From Gammaproteobacteria bacterium (GTDB lineage Bacteria > Pseudomonadota > Gammaproteobacteria > GRL18): 34,896 nt of DNA. Made by a program: the position numbers and the translations under genes. How positions within the stretch are numbered: position 1 is the stretch's first letter; the number at the start of each line of letters is the position of its first letter. The notes beneath the pieces were generated by a model. The model searched no databases. It saw only the letters and a list, made by a program, of their open reading frames with translations, and was not told where the DNA came from. Below, piece by piece: positions 15,728 to 24,989 of the stretch. The stretch lies in the NCBI GenBank assembly GCA_026196615.1, contig JAPHSW010000192.1, forward strand, positions 1 to 34,896, read 5' to 3'.

Positions 15728-16135
15728 ATGACCACTTTAAGCCAGTCTGATGACACTAATGCAAATAGTGCCATACAACAAAAAGATACGAATATAGCAA
15801 TGTTGGCTGAAGCATTATTCCTTGCAAATCTTTTACTGATTCCAGTCATCCCTTTTCTGGTGTTATTTTATCTCTTCAGAAAACAGGCACAGAATCCAAA
15901 TTCTGTTGCCTACAATCATTTAAGGCAAACTTTTATTGCTAGTATTCTTGCTGGAATTTTTATTGTTATTATTGCCGCTGTTTTTTATTTTTTCAGCAGC
16001 ACTAGTGCCGCAATCACCTGGACAATAATATTAACCTATCTAACCTGTGTGCACAGTGTTTTTGTTATGTTGGGGATTTATGGTTTATCCAAGGCAATGG
16101 CGGGGCAAAAAGTGAAATTTCCACTAATAAATTAA
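15728..16135 (+). CDS. Small integral membrane protein, unknown function
   Basis: 135 residues: a polar N-terminal tail of about 24 residues, then three predicted membrane helices (about 26-50, 70-93 and 98-122) and a short basic C-terminus. The loop after helix one (FRKQAQNPNSVAYNHLRQ) is positively charged, suggesting a cytoplasmic position. I do not recognise a named family. It begins 34 bp after arsC and ends before a good terminator (16208), so the two probably form one transcript. Confidence 0.7.
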   Translation: MTTLSQSDDTNANSAIQQKDTNIAMLAEALFLANLLLIPVIPFLVLFYLFRKQAQNPNSVAYNHLRQTFIASILAGIFIVIIAAVFYFFSSTSAAITWTIILTYLTCVHSVFVMLGIYGLSKAMAGQKVKFPLIN

Positions 16136-16207
16136 TAGATTAAAGACAACACACGTAACACACATTACAAACGGTATACCTATGCCTGTCCTCAAATAAT
16201 ATGAAAC

Positions 16208-16240
16208 AGATAAGGTGATACCCACCTTATCTATTTCTTT
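16208..16240 (+). terminator. Rho-independent terminator between convergent genes
   Basis: A perfect 10-bp stem (AGATAAGGTG / CACCTTATCT, 16208-16217 with 16223-16232) has a five-base loop and is followed by ATTTCTTT. It ends the arsC/membrane-protein unit, and with the moderately T-rich other side it may also stop thrC transcription from the right. Confidence 0.7.
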
Positions 16241-16263
16241 GTAATTAAGTTTCTAGCTTCTGA

Positions 16264-17733
16264 TTATAAAAAAGCTAAAATCTCTTTTTCTATGTCCTGC
16301 TTATCTATTATCGTCTTCTGAGTAATTTCTTTATCAAATAACTCACTAATAATTGCCGGAATTGAAATATCGGCTTCTTTTGCTATTGATTTCAAAGCAT
16401 CAAGATCGTGAGTATCTTCTTCACCTGTTAATGCATTAGCAATCGTTGGTGAGAACTTAGTCCATTCAGCTGTTGAATATGCAATAGTTGTTAATTTCTT
16501 GTCACGACAAGTATCATATGCTTTAAAGCAAGTGGCAGTGTGAGGATCCATCAAATAACCATCAGAAAATGCATTTTTAATGTACTGCTTACCCTCTTCA
16601 TCTTCACAGAAATCAGCAGCAAAAACAGATTGCAGTTGAGCCAATTCTTCAGCATTTAACTCATAGTGATTTTCTGCATCAAGCTGAAACATGAGTTCTT
16701 TAGTACGCTCAGCACCAAACATATCAAATAAAATACGTTCTACATTCGATGATTTTAAAATATCCATTGCAGGTGAGCTCGTTGAAATAACTGACATCTC
16801 ACGTAAGTCATATTGACCATATTTAATTAACTGTGTTAAAACATTATTTTTATTCGAAGCAATTAAGATCTTTTCAACAGGTAAGCCCATTTTCATTGCA
16901 TAATAACCACCTAATGCATTACCAAAGTTACCACTGGGTACGTCTAAATATACTTTCTCACCAAACTTAATAGCTTCCTTACGAACAAGTTCAAGATAAC
17001 TATGGATATGATAAATTAACTGAAAAATAATTCGTCCAAAATTCACAGAATTAGCAGCGGACAGATGAATGTTTTTTTCTTTTAACTGAGCCTTAAATGT
17101 TGCAGAGCCTAATAAACGCTTCAGAGCACTTTGAGCATCATCAAAGTCACCATGAATACCGATAACCTTCAAATTTTTAGCATCTTCTGTCACCATTTGC
17201 AGACGCTGAACATCAGATGTACCACCATCTGGATACAAACAGGAAACTTGAACATTGGCACGATTTTTAAAAGTTTCTAATGCCGCAGGTCCAGTATCAC
17301 CACTGGTTGCCGCCATAATGAGATAGTTTTCATTTCTTTTTTGAGCCAAAGAAGACAGTACAACGCCAAAAGGTTGTAAAGCCATATCTTTAAAAGCTCT
17401 TGTAGGACCGTGATACAGCTCACTGACATAAAGATCATCTTTAACTTTTACAAGGGGTACAGGATTGTTTGAATCATCAAATTCATCATACAAATTTAAT
17501 GCTTCATCAATAACATCTGAGTCAATATCTATCTCAAATGCTGATAATACATCTTTCGCAAGTGTCTTGTATCCTGAATTAATATGCTTTTGTAAAAAAT
17601 TATCACCTAATTCAGGCAAAGATTTAGGGACATAAATACCACCAAAAGAAGCAATAGGCGCAAGAATAGCAGAAGAAAAGCTTACTTCTAAAGGATGTTC
17701 TCCATCATTACCGCGAGTTTCAATAAAATTCAT
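16264..17733 (-). CDS. thrC: Threonine synthase
   Basis: PLP enzyme converting O-phospho-L-homoserine to L-threonine; cytoplasmic. I start at ATG 17733, which has AAAGGA seven bases upstream and gives 489 residues; an in-frame start at 17790 would add 19 residues with no family match. The N-terminus (FIETRGNDG, SFSSAILAPIASFGGIYVP) is that of the longer class of threonine synthases. The PLP lysine is Lys115 in HGPTRAFKDMALQ. Further marks are ATSGDTGPAA and the phosphate-loop LDVPSGNFGNALGGYYA. hom, which feeds it, lies about 6 kb away on the same strand with mfd and two other genes between. Confidence 0.95.
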   Translation of the reverse strand: MNFIETRGNDGEHPLEVSFSSAILAPIASFGGIYVPKSLPELGDNFLQKHINSGYKTLAKDVLSAFEIDIDSDVIDEALNLYDEFDDSNNPVPLVKVKDDLYVSELYHGPTRAFKDMALQPFGVVLSSLAQKRNENYLIMAATSGDTGPAALETFKNRANVQVSCLYPDGGTSDVQRLQMVTEDAKNLKVIGIHGDFDDAQSALKRLLGSATFKAQLKEKNIHLSAANSVNFGRIIFQLIYHIHSYLELVRKEAIKFGEKVYLDVPSGNFGNALGGYYAMKMGLPVEKILIASNKNNVLTQLIKYGQYDLREMSVISTSSPAMDILKSSNVERILFDMFGAERTKELMFQLDAENHYELNAEELAQLQSVFAADFCEDEEGKQYIKNAFSDGYLMDPHTATCFKAYDTCRDKKLTTIAYSTAEWTKFSPTIANALTGEEDTHDLDALKSIAKEADISIPAIISELFDKEITQKTIIDKQDIEKEILAFL

Positions 17734-17865
17734 ATTTTTCCTTTTGTTATCTAAGAGCCTGTGCCTAAGTGTAAAGATTTCAACAACCACTAATTATACC
17801 TAAGGCATTAACTAAGAGCACTCAAAATAATCAATTTTCGCCTACTAATGTCACTATAGATTCAT

Positions 17866-17871
17866 TATAAT
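17866..17871 (+). promoter_or_regulatory. Candidate -10 box for mfd
   Basis: TATAAT at 41 bp before the mfd ATG, in the 179-bp gap between the divergent thrC and mfd genes. No clear -35 hexamer at the right spacing, so confidence is low. Confidence 0.3.
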
Positions 17872-17912
17872 TGCCCCTTTAAAATCATTCGCCTGAAAAT
17901 ACCTGATAAGTC

Positions 17913-20900
17913 ATGGATAAACTTTACTCACCTCTGAGCCCCGAATTCGTCAATAAACCCGGCATGAAAAGCCAATGGGGTAAACTCTATGGCAGTGCTT
18001 TAACTCTGGCCATTAGTAATTTGGCTCATCAATCTGATCAGTTTATTACGCTGATTACTTCTGATATGCCATCAGCTCAAAAACTGAAATATGAGTTATC
18101 ATTTTTTTTGGAAGAGCCCAAATTCAACATATTGACATTACCCGACTGGGAAACATTGGCTTATGATCAGTTTTCTCCTCATCAGGATATTATTTCTGAA
18201 CGTTTAGCAACACTGTATCACCTTCCACATTTGAAAAAAGGGGTATTGATTGTGCCTTTGAGCACCTTGATGCATCGTCTGATGCCTCTTGATTACATCA
18301 ATAACAATACCTTACTGCTTGATACTGGAATGACTTTGGACATTGCACAGTTTCGAAGAGATTTAGAAAAAAGAGGTTATCGCTGTGTCGCTAATGTTTA
18401 TGAGCATGGAGAGTTCGCTGTACGAGGCAGTATTATAGATTTATATCCAATGGGTAGTAACCTACCCTATCGTATTGATCTCTTTGATGATGAAATTGAC
18501 TCTATTAAGACTTTTGATATAGATACACAGCGATCAATCAAAAACATTAATTCTATTAATATGATGCCCGCTAGAGAATTTCCTTTGGATAAGGAAAGTA
18601 TCGACCTGTTTCGTGAACAATATCGTAATAATATAGGTGGAGAACTCACCGATAGTGTCATTTATAATGAAGTGGGTCAGGGAATATCCCCTGCTGGCAT
18701 CGAGTATTACCTTCCTCTTTTTTTTACACAAACAACCACTTTATTCGATTTTTTACCCGAAAAAAACATCATAGTTAATTTTACTGATCTCGAAGCAGTA
18801 ACCGATCAATTTATAAATGATACTGAGGAACGCTATGAACAATATCGACATAACGTTACTCGCCCCATTCTTGAACCATCTAAATTATTTTTGAAAACAG
18901 ATGAATTATTTTCTCATCTCAAAAAATATCCACGTATTATTTGTCAAAGTTTTGAGTTTCAGGATAAAGCGGGAGTCTTTAATTTTTCCACGGAAAAACC
19001 ACCAGCACTCACCATTGCAACCCAAACAGCAACTCAAATTGAATCAGCACTGGATAAATTACTACAATATATTGAAACAGCTAAACAGGAAAAACAACGC
19101 ATTTTATTTTGCGCTGAAACAGCAGGTCGCCGTGAAACCCTGTTGGAGTTATTTAAACCATACAAAATTTATCCAAAAAATTTCAATAGTTGGAATGATT
19201 TTCAAAGCTCAACTAAAGCGATGGGAATTTGTATAGCACCTCTAGATGAGGGTTTTCAGCTAGAAGATATTATTTTAATCAGTGAATCCCAACTCTACGG
19301 CTTGCAGGTCATGCAACGTCGCCGTCGAAAGAATAAGTCTCAAGATAATGATGCCATTATCAATACACTTGCTGAACTGCAAGTTGGTGCTCCTGTTGTA
19401 CATGAAGATAATGGAGTTGGTCGATATTTAGGACTTGAAACAATCACTCTTGGAGATGAAACAACCGAGTTTCTATCTCTTGAATATGCTGGTGGTGATA
19501 AACTTTATGTACCCGTCGCCTCATTACACCTAATTAGTCGTTATACCGGTTCCAATCCTGACACTGCCCCATTGCATAAGTTGGGTAGTGGTCAATGGGA
19601 AAAAGCGAAACGCAGGGCTCGTGAAAAAATCCGTGATGTTGCCGCTGAATTATTAGAAATTTATGCCCAACGTGAAGCTCAACAAGGCTTTATTTATCGT
19701 TATGATGAACAGCATTATCATGCTTTTGCCAGTGAATTCTCTTTTGAAGAAACGCCTGATCAACAAAAAGCAATTGAAAATGTTATTGAAGACATGTGTG
19801 GTCCAAAACCCATGGATCGATTAATCTGTGGTGATGTCGGTTTTGGTAAAACCGAGGTCGCTATGCGTGCCGCTTTTCTTGCAGTGTCTGGTGGAAAACA
19901 AGTCGCCATCCTGGTGCCCACAACTTTACTCAGTCAACAACATACAGAGAATTTTCAAAATCGATTTGCTGAATGGCCTATAAAAGTTGCAGGCCTGTCT
20001 CGATTTCAAACAAAAAAAGAGCAGGAGCTTATATTAAAAGATGTTGCTAATGGCATTATTGATATAGTCATTGGTACACATAAATTACTCCAGGAAAGTA
20101 TCAAATATAAACAGTTAGGAATGGTCATTATTGATGAAGAACATCGTTTTGGTGTCCGCCAAAAAGATCGTTTTAAGAAACTCCGCAGCAAGGTTGACAT
20201 TCTGACATTAACTGCAACCCCCATTCCAAGAACACTCAATATGTCTTTGTCCGGTATTCGTGATTTTTCCATCATTGCAACACCTCCAGCACGTCGCCTA
20301 TCCATTAAAACATTTGTCCAACAGTGGAGTAATGATACGCTCAAGGAAGCTTGCCAACGTGAAATAATGCGTGGTGGACAAATTTTTGTGTTACATAACA
20401 ATGTTCAAACAATCGGTAAAAGAGCACGCGAACTTACAGAACTAATACCTGAAGCAAAGGTTGATGTTGCTCATGGTCAGATGCGAGAAAAAGAACTAGA
20501 ACAAGTCATGAGTGATTTTTATCATCAGCGATTTAATATTTTAGTGTGTACAACAATTATTGAAACGGGTATTGATATTCCTACAGCCAATACCATTATC
20601 ATTGAACGCGCCGATCGATTTGGACTCGCACAACTTTATCAATTACGTGGACGCGTTGGCCGTTCTCATCATAAAGCCTATGCCTATCTAACCGTACCTG
20701 CAAAAAAATCAATGACAGCTGATGCTATAAAACGTCTTGAGGCAATTGAATCTATTGAAGATTTGGGGGCTGGATTTACTTTGGCAACTCATGATTTGGA
20801 AATACGTGGTTCAGGTGAACTATTGGGTGAAGGACAGAGTGGTCAAATTCATGAAATTGGTTTTACACTATATACCGATTTATTAGAAAGAGCAGTTAAG

Positions 20901-21383
20901 TCATTAAAAGAGGGTAAAGATCCTGAACAGGAAACCGCTGCACACCATGGCACTGAAATTGACATGCATATTCCAGCATTAATTCCTGATGATTATTTAC
21001 CAGATATCCATACCCGCCTTGTAATGTACAAACGAATAGCAAACGCACGTGATGATGTTGCCCTAAAAGACATACAGGTAGAAATGATTGATCGCTTTGG
21101 TCTACTAACAGATCAGATAAAAAATTTATTTGCCGTCACTTCTTTAAAACTTAAAGCAACACCTCTGGATATTTTAAGTATTGATTATAGTGCAAATGGA
21201 GGACGGATAATATTCAGCGACAAGCCAAATATAGATCCTATGAAAATCATTAATTTAATTCAGACTAAATCAGTTCTCTATAAGTTAGATGGGAATAGTA
21301 AGCTAAAGTTATTAAAAATGGAAAGTGACGTACCTAAACAGTTCCAATATCTCAATGGGTTATTGGACCATCTGGCTAGTTGA
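17913..21383 (+). CDS. mfd: Transcription-repair coupling factor
   Basis: 1156 residues, the full usual length. It removes RNA polymerase stalled at DNA lesions and recruits UvrA. The domains in order are a UvrB-like N-terminal module (about 1-340), a linker, the CarD-like RNA-polymerase interaction domain (about 487-570; VHEDNGVGRYLGLE), superfamily 2 helicase motor domains with Walker A GDVGFGKT (640-647), DEEH box (IIDEEHRFGV), TATPIPRTL and QLRGRVGRS, and the C-terminal TRCF domain (about 1010-1110; EIDMHIPALIPDDYLPD). No frameshift is seen. It is flanked by genes on the other strand on both sides and is thus its own transcript. Confidence 0.97.
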   Translation: MDKLYSPLSPEFVNKPGMKSQWGKLYGSALTLAISNLAHQSDQFITLITSDMPSAQKLKYELSFFLEEPKFNILTLPDWETLAYDQFSPHQDIISERLATLYHLPHLKKGVLIVPLSTLMHRLMPLDYINNNTLLLDTGMTLDIAQFRRDLEKRGYRCVANVYEHGEFAVRGSIIDLYPMGSNLPYRIDLFDDEIDSIKTFDIDTQRSIKNINSINMMPAREFPLDKESIDLFREQYRNNIGGELTDSVIYNEVGQGISPAGIEYYLPLFFTQTTTLFDFLPEKNIIVNFTDLEAVTDQFINDTEERYEQYRHNVTRPILEPSKLFLKTDELFSHLKKYPRIICQSFEFQDKAGVFNFSTEKPPALTIATQTATQIESALDKLLQYIETAKQEKQRILFCAETAGRRETLLELFKPYKIYPKNFNSWNDFQSSTKAMGICIAPLDEGFQLEDIILISESQLYGLQVMQRRRRKNKSQDNDAIINTLAELQVGAPVVHEDNGVGRYLGLETITLGDETTEFLSLEYAGGDKLYVPVASLHLISRYTGSNPDTAPLHKLGSGQWEKAKRRAREKIRDVAAELLEIYAQREAQQGFIYRYDEQHYHAFASEFSFEETPDQQKAIENVIEDMCGPKPMDRLICGDVGFGKTEVAMRAAFLAVSGGKQVAILVPTTLLSQQHTENFQNRFAEWPIKVAGLSRFQTKKEQELILKDVANGIIDIVIGTHKLLQESIKYKQLGMVIIDEEHRFGVRQKDRFKKLRSKVDILTLTATPIPRTLNMSLSGIRDFSIIATPPARRLSIKTFVQQWSNDTLKEACQREIMRGGQIFVLHNNVQTIGKRARELTELIPEAKVDVAHGQMREKELEQVMSDFYHQRFNILVCTTIIETGIDIPTANTIIIERADRFGLAQLYQLRGRVGRSHHKAYAYLTVPAKKSMTADAIKRLEAIESIEDLGAGFTLATHDLEIRGSGELLGEGQSGQIHEIGFTLYTDLLERAVKSLKEGKDPEQETAAHHGTEIDMHIPALIPDDYLPDIHTRLVMYKRIANARDDVALKDIQVEMIDRFGLLTDQIKNLFAVTSLKLKATPLDILSIDYSANGGRIIFSDKPNIDPMKIINLIQTKSVLYKLDGNSKLKLLKMESDVPKQFQYLNGLLDHLAS

Positions 21384-21408
21384 TAAAAGTTTTTTCAGCT
21401 TGTAATAA

Positions 21409-22254
21409 TTAGATTTGTTCCTGGCGCAACATATCATAATAAGCAGCAGCTCCACCCTTCATGAAATAGTAGTTTTTCAGTCCCTGAGATTCAAGAGTGT
21501 ACTGCAACCATCTAACTTGCTTGCCTTTTTGATCATAAAAATAAAGCGTGGTATCGCTTTCTACCGCTTTTTTAATAAGACGATTCAACTTGTTTATATT
21601 TGCTAGTTCAACATTTTTATCTCTAAACATAAACAATCCACTGCCACCACGTCGTTGCTCTCGATCTCGTATATCATAAATAATCGAATTCTCTTCCAAA
21701 GATTTTTCTGAAAATTCCTTTGGAGCTAGTTGACGTGATTTGAATTCTTCTTTTGATATAATACGTTCTTTTGCAACTGGTGTTTCAGTCAATAGCACAG
21801 CTTGTTCAGGATAGGCTAAAGCCCACTCAAAAACACCTGCATCGTAAGAAAAACAATTCTTTACATTATAATTAAGTGCTTTTATGCCCGCTTTATAAGA
21901 CTTATAACAACTTCGACCATTACAGTAAAAAACAATATCTTTTTCCGTCCCTTCACGTAATTTTTTTAATTCCGTAGGAAATGATTTTTTTGCAACAGGA
22001 ATATTAATTGCATTTAACACTTTTAATGTTTGATATTCATATTCAGAGCGAACATCAACAACAATCACATCATCACTTTTTATTTTTTCATAGAGCTGTT
22101 CAATACTCAAAGTTTGAACTTTTGGATAAATTTTACGCCCTGGGAAGCCTTCATCAGCAAACGAAGTGCTAAACAAAAGACATGAGAGAATCAACAAAGA
22201 AATTTGAAGCATTGAATTACGGCAAATAAATATTTGATAAGGATGACGAATCAT
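21409..22254 (-). CDS. Exported tandem rhodanese-domain protein
   Basis: 281 residues with an N-terminal signal (hydrophobic about 16-32, possible cleavage before DEGFPG), so probably periplasmic. Domain 1 (about 48-150) is a rhodanese with VDVRSEYEY and an active loop C-N-G-R-S-C, the catalytic cysteine being Cys111. Domain 2 (about 170-275) has the IYDIRDREQRRGG strand but no cysteine in the loop position (LYFYDQKGK), so it is likely non-catalytic. The role would be sulfur transfer or thiol chemistry outside the cytoplasm; the substrate is unknown. ATG 22254 has AAAGG about 11 bases upstream; a start at 22215 would give a shorter signal peptide but has no site. It ends 25 bp from the convergent mfd. 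Confidence 0.8.
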   Translation of the reverse strand: MIRHPYQIFICRNSMLQISLLILSCLLFSTSFADEGFPGRKIYPKVQTLSIEQLYEKIKSDDVIVVDVRSEYEYQTLKVLNAINIPVAKKSFPTELKKLREGTEKDIVFYCNGRSCYKSYKAGIKALNYNVKNCFSYDAGVFEWALAYPEQAVLLTETPVAKERIISKEEFKSRQLAPKEFSEKSLEENSIIYDIRDREQRRGGSGLFMFRDKNVELANINKLNRLIKKAVESDTTLYFYDQKGKQVRWLQYTLESQGLKNYYFMKGGAAAYYDMLRQEQI

Positions 22255-22357
22255 GGGTATAAACCTTTATGTAGTACTTTTTATTGGTGAGTATAACTAC
22301 AGATCTAATTAAATCAATACATTTGATACACTTCAAAAACAATCAATAGTATTATAT

Positions 22358-23557
22358 CTAAAAATGCATACTAGCACACAAAATTGAATGATATTGTTGC
22401 TTTTTCTTCCACCATCGTTTTAACAATTTTTTTGTAAACAAGAGATGACGTCCTGAAGGTGATATAAATTTAACTTGAGAAATTGTTCCACTATCAAGTC
22501 CATTAAGTATATGAACAAGATAATTTTTTTCAAATTGTTCTAATAAACCCACCCAGGTAAAAACATCCTTATTTTTTAATGCCAGATCAAAGTCTTCTAT
22601 TGTATATATAATATCCGGAGTATTTTCATTGAGTTTTTGTCCTCTTGCATTTAAAACAAACACCTTGGGTAAAGGATCGCATTGAAAATTTTGTAAAGCA
22701 GCTAATTGTTGGACAAATTGATGATTAGAATAAAAACATTTATGATCATCTTTACATATATCGAAATTTGAACAACAGACACCTTGACCAGCCCCCCAAA
22801 ACCAAAGACTATTTATCGGTGTCTTTTTTAATTCAATTCTTTTTTTATTAATATCACTTTTATGTAAAATCATTTGAAATTCATTAAATAAATTCAGCCA
22901 ATGACTGACTGATTCATTTATTGAAGACGTTTCTATAAATGCTTTATCATTAAACAAAAACGAGCGTATTGGTTGCCCCAAAACATTTTCTGGTGGAACT
23001 GACTGAATAGAAATAGGTTTATCAGACACGATATACCAACGATCAGGTGAAACAACCTTTAACGTCCAAAAGTTTTCTTCTTGATAGCCATCAAAAAACT
23101 GATTGATTTCTTCAGCCAACTGTTTAGCTTCTTCAATCGAAATATCTAAAGAACCCGTTCGTGCTAAAACGAGTTGATCTCTATCTGCAACCAGAAAACT
23201 GGGATCAGCCCTCATAATCCATTTATTTTCGATAGACTCAACTAATTTAATACCCAAATTTAATCGCTCAGATTCTGATAATTTATAAACGTCAGAAAAA
23301 TAAGATAAACTGGCAATTGGCAGATGTGGAGCATCGCGTCTAAAATCATCCATTGATTTAAACTCTTTCATCACATTTGAATAAAAATTATTAGGTGATG
23401 TATCAATATGCTCTGATGTAGAAAAATTTCCCCGAGACAAAACCGTGGAAAATAAAGGGAGTTGAGGGAGATCCTGAACAGGTAATTGATTTAGATAAGG
23501 TACCGGATCAATAAGACCCGGTACAATAAAAGTGAGCGAACTTGCTGCTCTTTTCAT
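22358..23557 (-). CDS. RpfE-type/cofactor-independent phosphoglycerate mutase-like protein
   Basis: 399 residues. The opening LTFIVPGLIDPVP, the RADPSFLVADRDQLVL block (about 115-130) and NSLWFWGAGQG (about 249-259) match a proteobacterial family annotated as RpfE-type regulatory or cofactor-independent phosphoglycerate mutase proteins. Those members are often encoded near hom and recJ. The metal-binding residues of true alkaline-phosphatase-superfamily mutases are not obvious to me, so enzymatic activity is uncertain. A CCSNFDICKDDHKC cysteine cluster follows the WGAG motif and is unusual. It starts 22 bp after hom ends, implying co-transcription. Confidence 0.65.
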   Translation of the reverse strand: MKRAASSLTFIVPGLIDPVPYLNQLPVQDLPQLPLFSTVLSRGNFSTSEHIDTSPNNFYSNVMKEFKSMDDFRRDAPHLPIASLSYFSDVYKLSESERLNLGIKLVESIENKWIMRADPSFLVADRDQLVLARTGSLDISIEEAKQLAEEINQFFDGYQEENFWTLKVVSPDRWYIVSDKPISIQSVPPENVLGQPIRSFLFNDKAFIETSSINESVSHWLNLFNEFQMILHKSDINKKRIELKKTPINSLWFWGAGQGVCCSNFDICKDDHKCFYSNHQFVQQLAALQNFQCDPLPKVFVLNARGQKLNENTPDIIYTIEDFDLALKNKDVFTWVGLLEQFEKNYLVHILNGLDSGTISQVKFISPSGRHLLFTKKLLKRWWKKKQQYHSILCASMHF

Positions 23558-23579
23558 ATATTTTATTTACAAAAAAGAA

Positions 23580-24905
23580 CTAATCTGCATCAAGATGTTC
23601 TAAACGAATTCGCACAACATCACCATTAACAGCTTCTAAAGCGTTAATTTTTGCAATGGCTTCGTTCATATTTTTTTCAATCGTTGTATGCGTAATAATG
23701 ATAATAGCTGCTTTCTCATCAGACTTGTGTTCTTTCTGCAACATAGAATCAATACTAATTCCATTGTCAGCAAGTATTGTTGTAATGTTAGCCATCACTC
23801 CTGCCTTATCAGATGCTGCAATACGTAAGTAATAAGCAGTTTCAACTTCATCAATAGGTAAAATAGATAAATCAGACAGTGACTCAGGCTGAAATGCAAG
23901 ATGAGGTACGCGATTTTCAGGGTCTGAAGTTAATACACGTACCACATCAACGATATCTCCCACAACTGCTGAAGCTGTTGGTTCTGCACCTGCTCCAGCA
24001 CCATAATATAAGGTTGGCCCTACAGCATCACCCTTAACAAGAACAGCATTCATTACCCCATCCACATTCGCAATTAAACGACGCTTAGGAATTAAAGTTG
24101 GATGGACACGTAACTCAACACCAGCATCCGTAATACGAGATAATCCAAGATGTTTTATGGTGTAACCCAGTTCACTGGCATAATCAACATCTTCACCTGT
24201 GATTTTACTAATGCCTTCCGTATAGACTTTTTCAAATTGAAGAGGAATACCAAAAGCAATTGAAGCAAGAATGGTCAGCTTATGTGCGGCATCAATACCT
24301 TCGACATCAAAAGTAGGATCAGCTTCTGCATAACCTAGACGTTGAGCTTCAGCAAGCACAGAGTCAAAGTCACGTTGCTTGTCACGCATTTCTGTCAGAA
24401 TAAAGTTACCTGTACCATTAATAATACCCGCTAACCATTCGATTTGATTTCCAGCAAGTCCTTCTCGAATCGCTTTGATAATGGGTATACCACCTGCTAC
24501 TGCAGCTTCAAAAGCAACCATAACACCTTGCTTTTGTGCCGCTGAAAATATTTCATTTCCATGTTTAGCAATTAATGCTTTATTTGCTGTGACAACATGC
24601 TTACCATTTGCAATTGCTTTAAGTACTAATTCACGTGCCAGGGTGTCACCACCAATGAGCTCAACAACAATGGAAACTTCAGGATCACTCACCACATCAA
24701 TGGGAGTTTCAGTTAATTGAATATCATCTGTTTTACAGATACGAGGTTTATTAATGTCACGAGCTGAAGCATGACTGACAATTATGCCACGCCCCGCTCG
24801 ACGTGAAATTTCTTCTGCATTACGTTGCAGAACATTAACTGTGCCACCACCAACTGTACCTAAGCCTAATAAGCCTACCTTAACGGGTTCCAATAGATTC
24901 TCCAT
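23580..24905 (-). CDS. hom: Homoserine dehydrogenase
   Basis: NAD(P)-dependent reduction of aspartate semialdehyde to homoserine, the branch point to threonine and methionine. 441 residues: the Rossmann GLLGLGTVGGG motif is at 11-21, the catalytic domain contains GIINGTGNFILTEM, EAQRLGYAEADPTFDVEGIDAAHK and the Lys/Asp active residues, and a C-terminal ACT domain (about 357-432; AASDKAGVMANITTILADNGI) gives threonine feedback control in relatives. There is no aspartokinase fusion. It lies between alaC (85 bp upstream) and the iPGM-like gene. Its product supplies metA and thrC in this window. Confidence 0.96.
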   Translation of the reverse strand: MENLLEPVKVGLLGLGTVGGGTVNVLQRNAEEISRRAGRGIIVSHASARDINKPRICKTDDIQLTETPIDVVSDPEVSIVVELIGGDTLARELVLKAIANGKHVVTANKALIAKHGNEIFSAAQKQGVMVAFEAAVAGGIPIIKAIREGLAGNQIEWLAGIINGTGNFILTEMRDKQRDFDSVLAEAQRLGYAEADPTFDVEGIDAAHKLTILASIAFGIPLQFEKVYTEGISKITGEDVDYASELGYTIKHLGLSRITDAGVELRVHPTLIPKRRLIANVDGVMNAVLVKGDAVGPTLYYGAGAGAEPTASAVVGDIVDVVRVLTSDPENRVPHLAFQPESLSDLSILPIDEVETAYYLRIAASDKAGVMANITTILADNGISIDSMLQKEHKSDEKAAIIIITHTTIEKNMNEAIAKINALEAVNGDVVRIRLEHLDAD

Positions 24906-24989
24906 TCTGTTATTTATAACGATGTTTCAAAATTTTTGCGCAGCTATTATAGCAAAGCTTTATCTTAAATTAAGAAAAATTTAGATATA

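Noticed and set aside
17734-17790. 19-residue N-terminal extension of ThrC
   Set aside because: Threonine synthases of this class begin at the FIETRGNDG segment, and AAAGGA precedes ATG 17733.
20006-20401. 131-codon - strand frame inside mfd
   Set aside because: Antisense shadow of the conserved helicase motor; its composition (many Ser, Arg, Cys, Met) is typical of reversed coding DNA.
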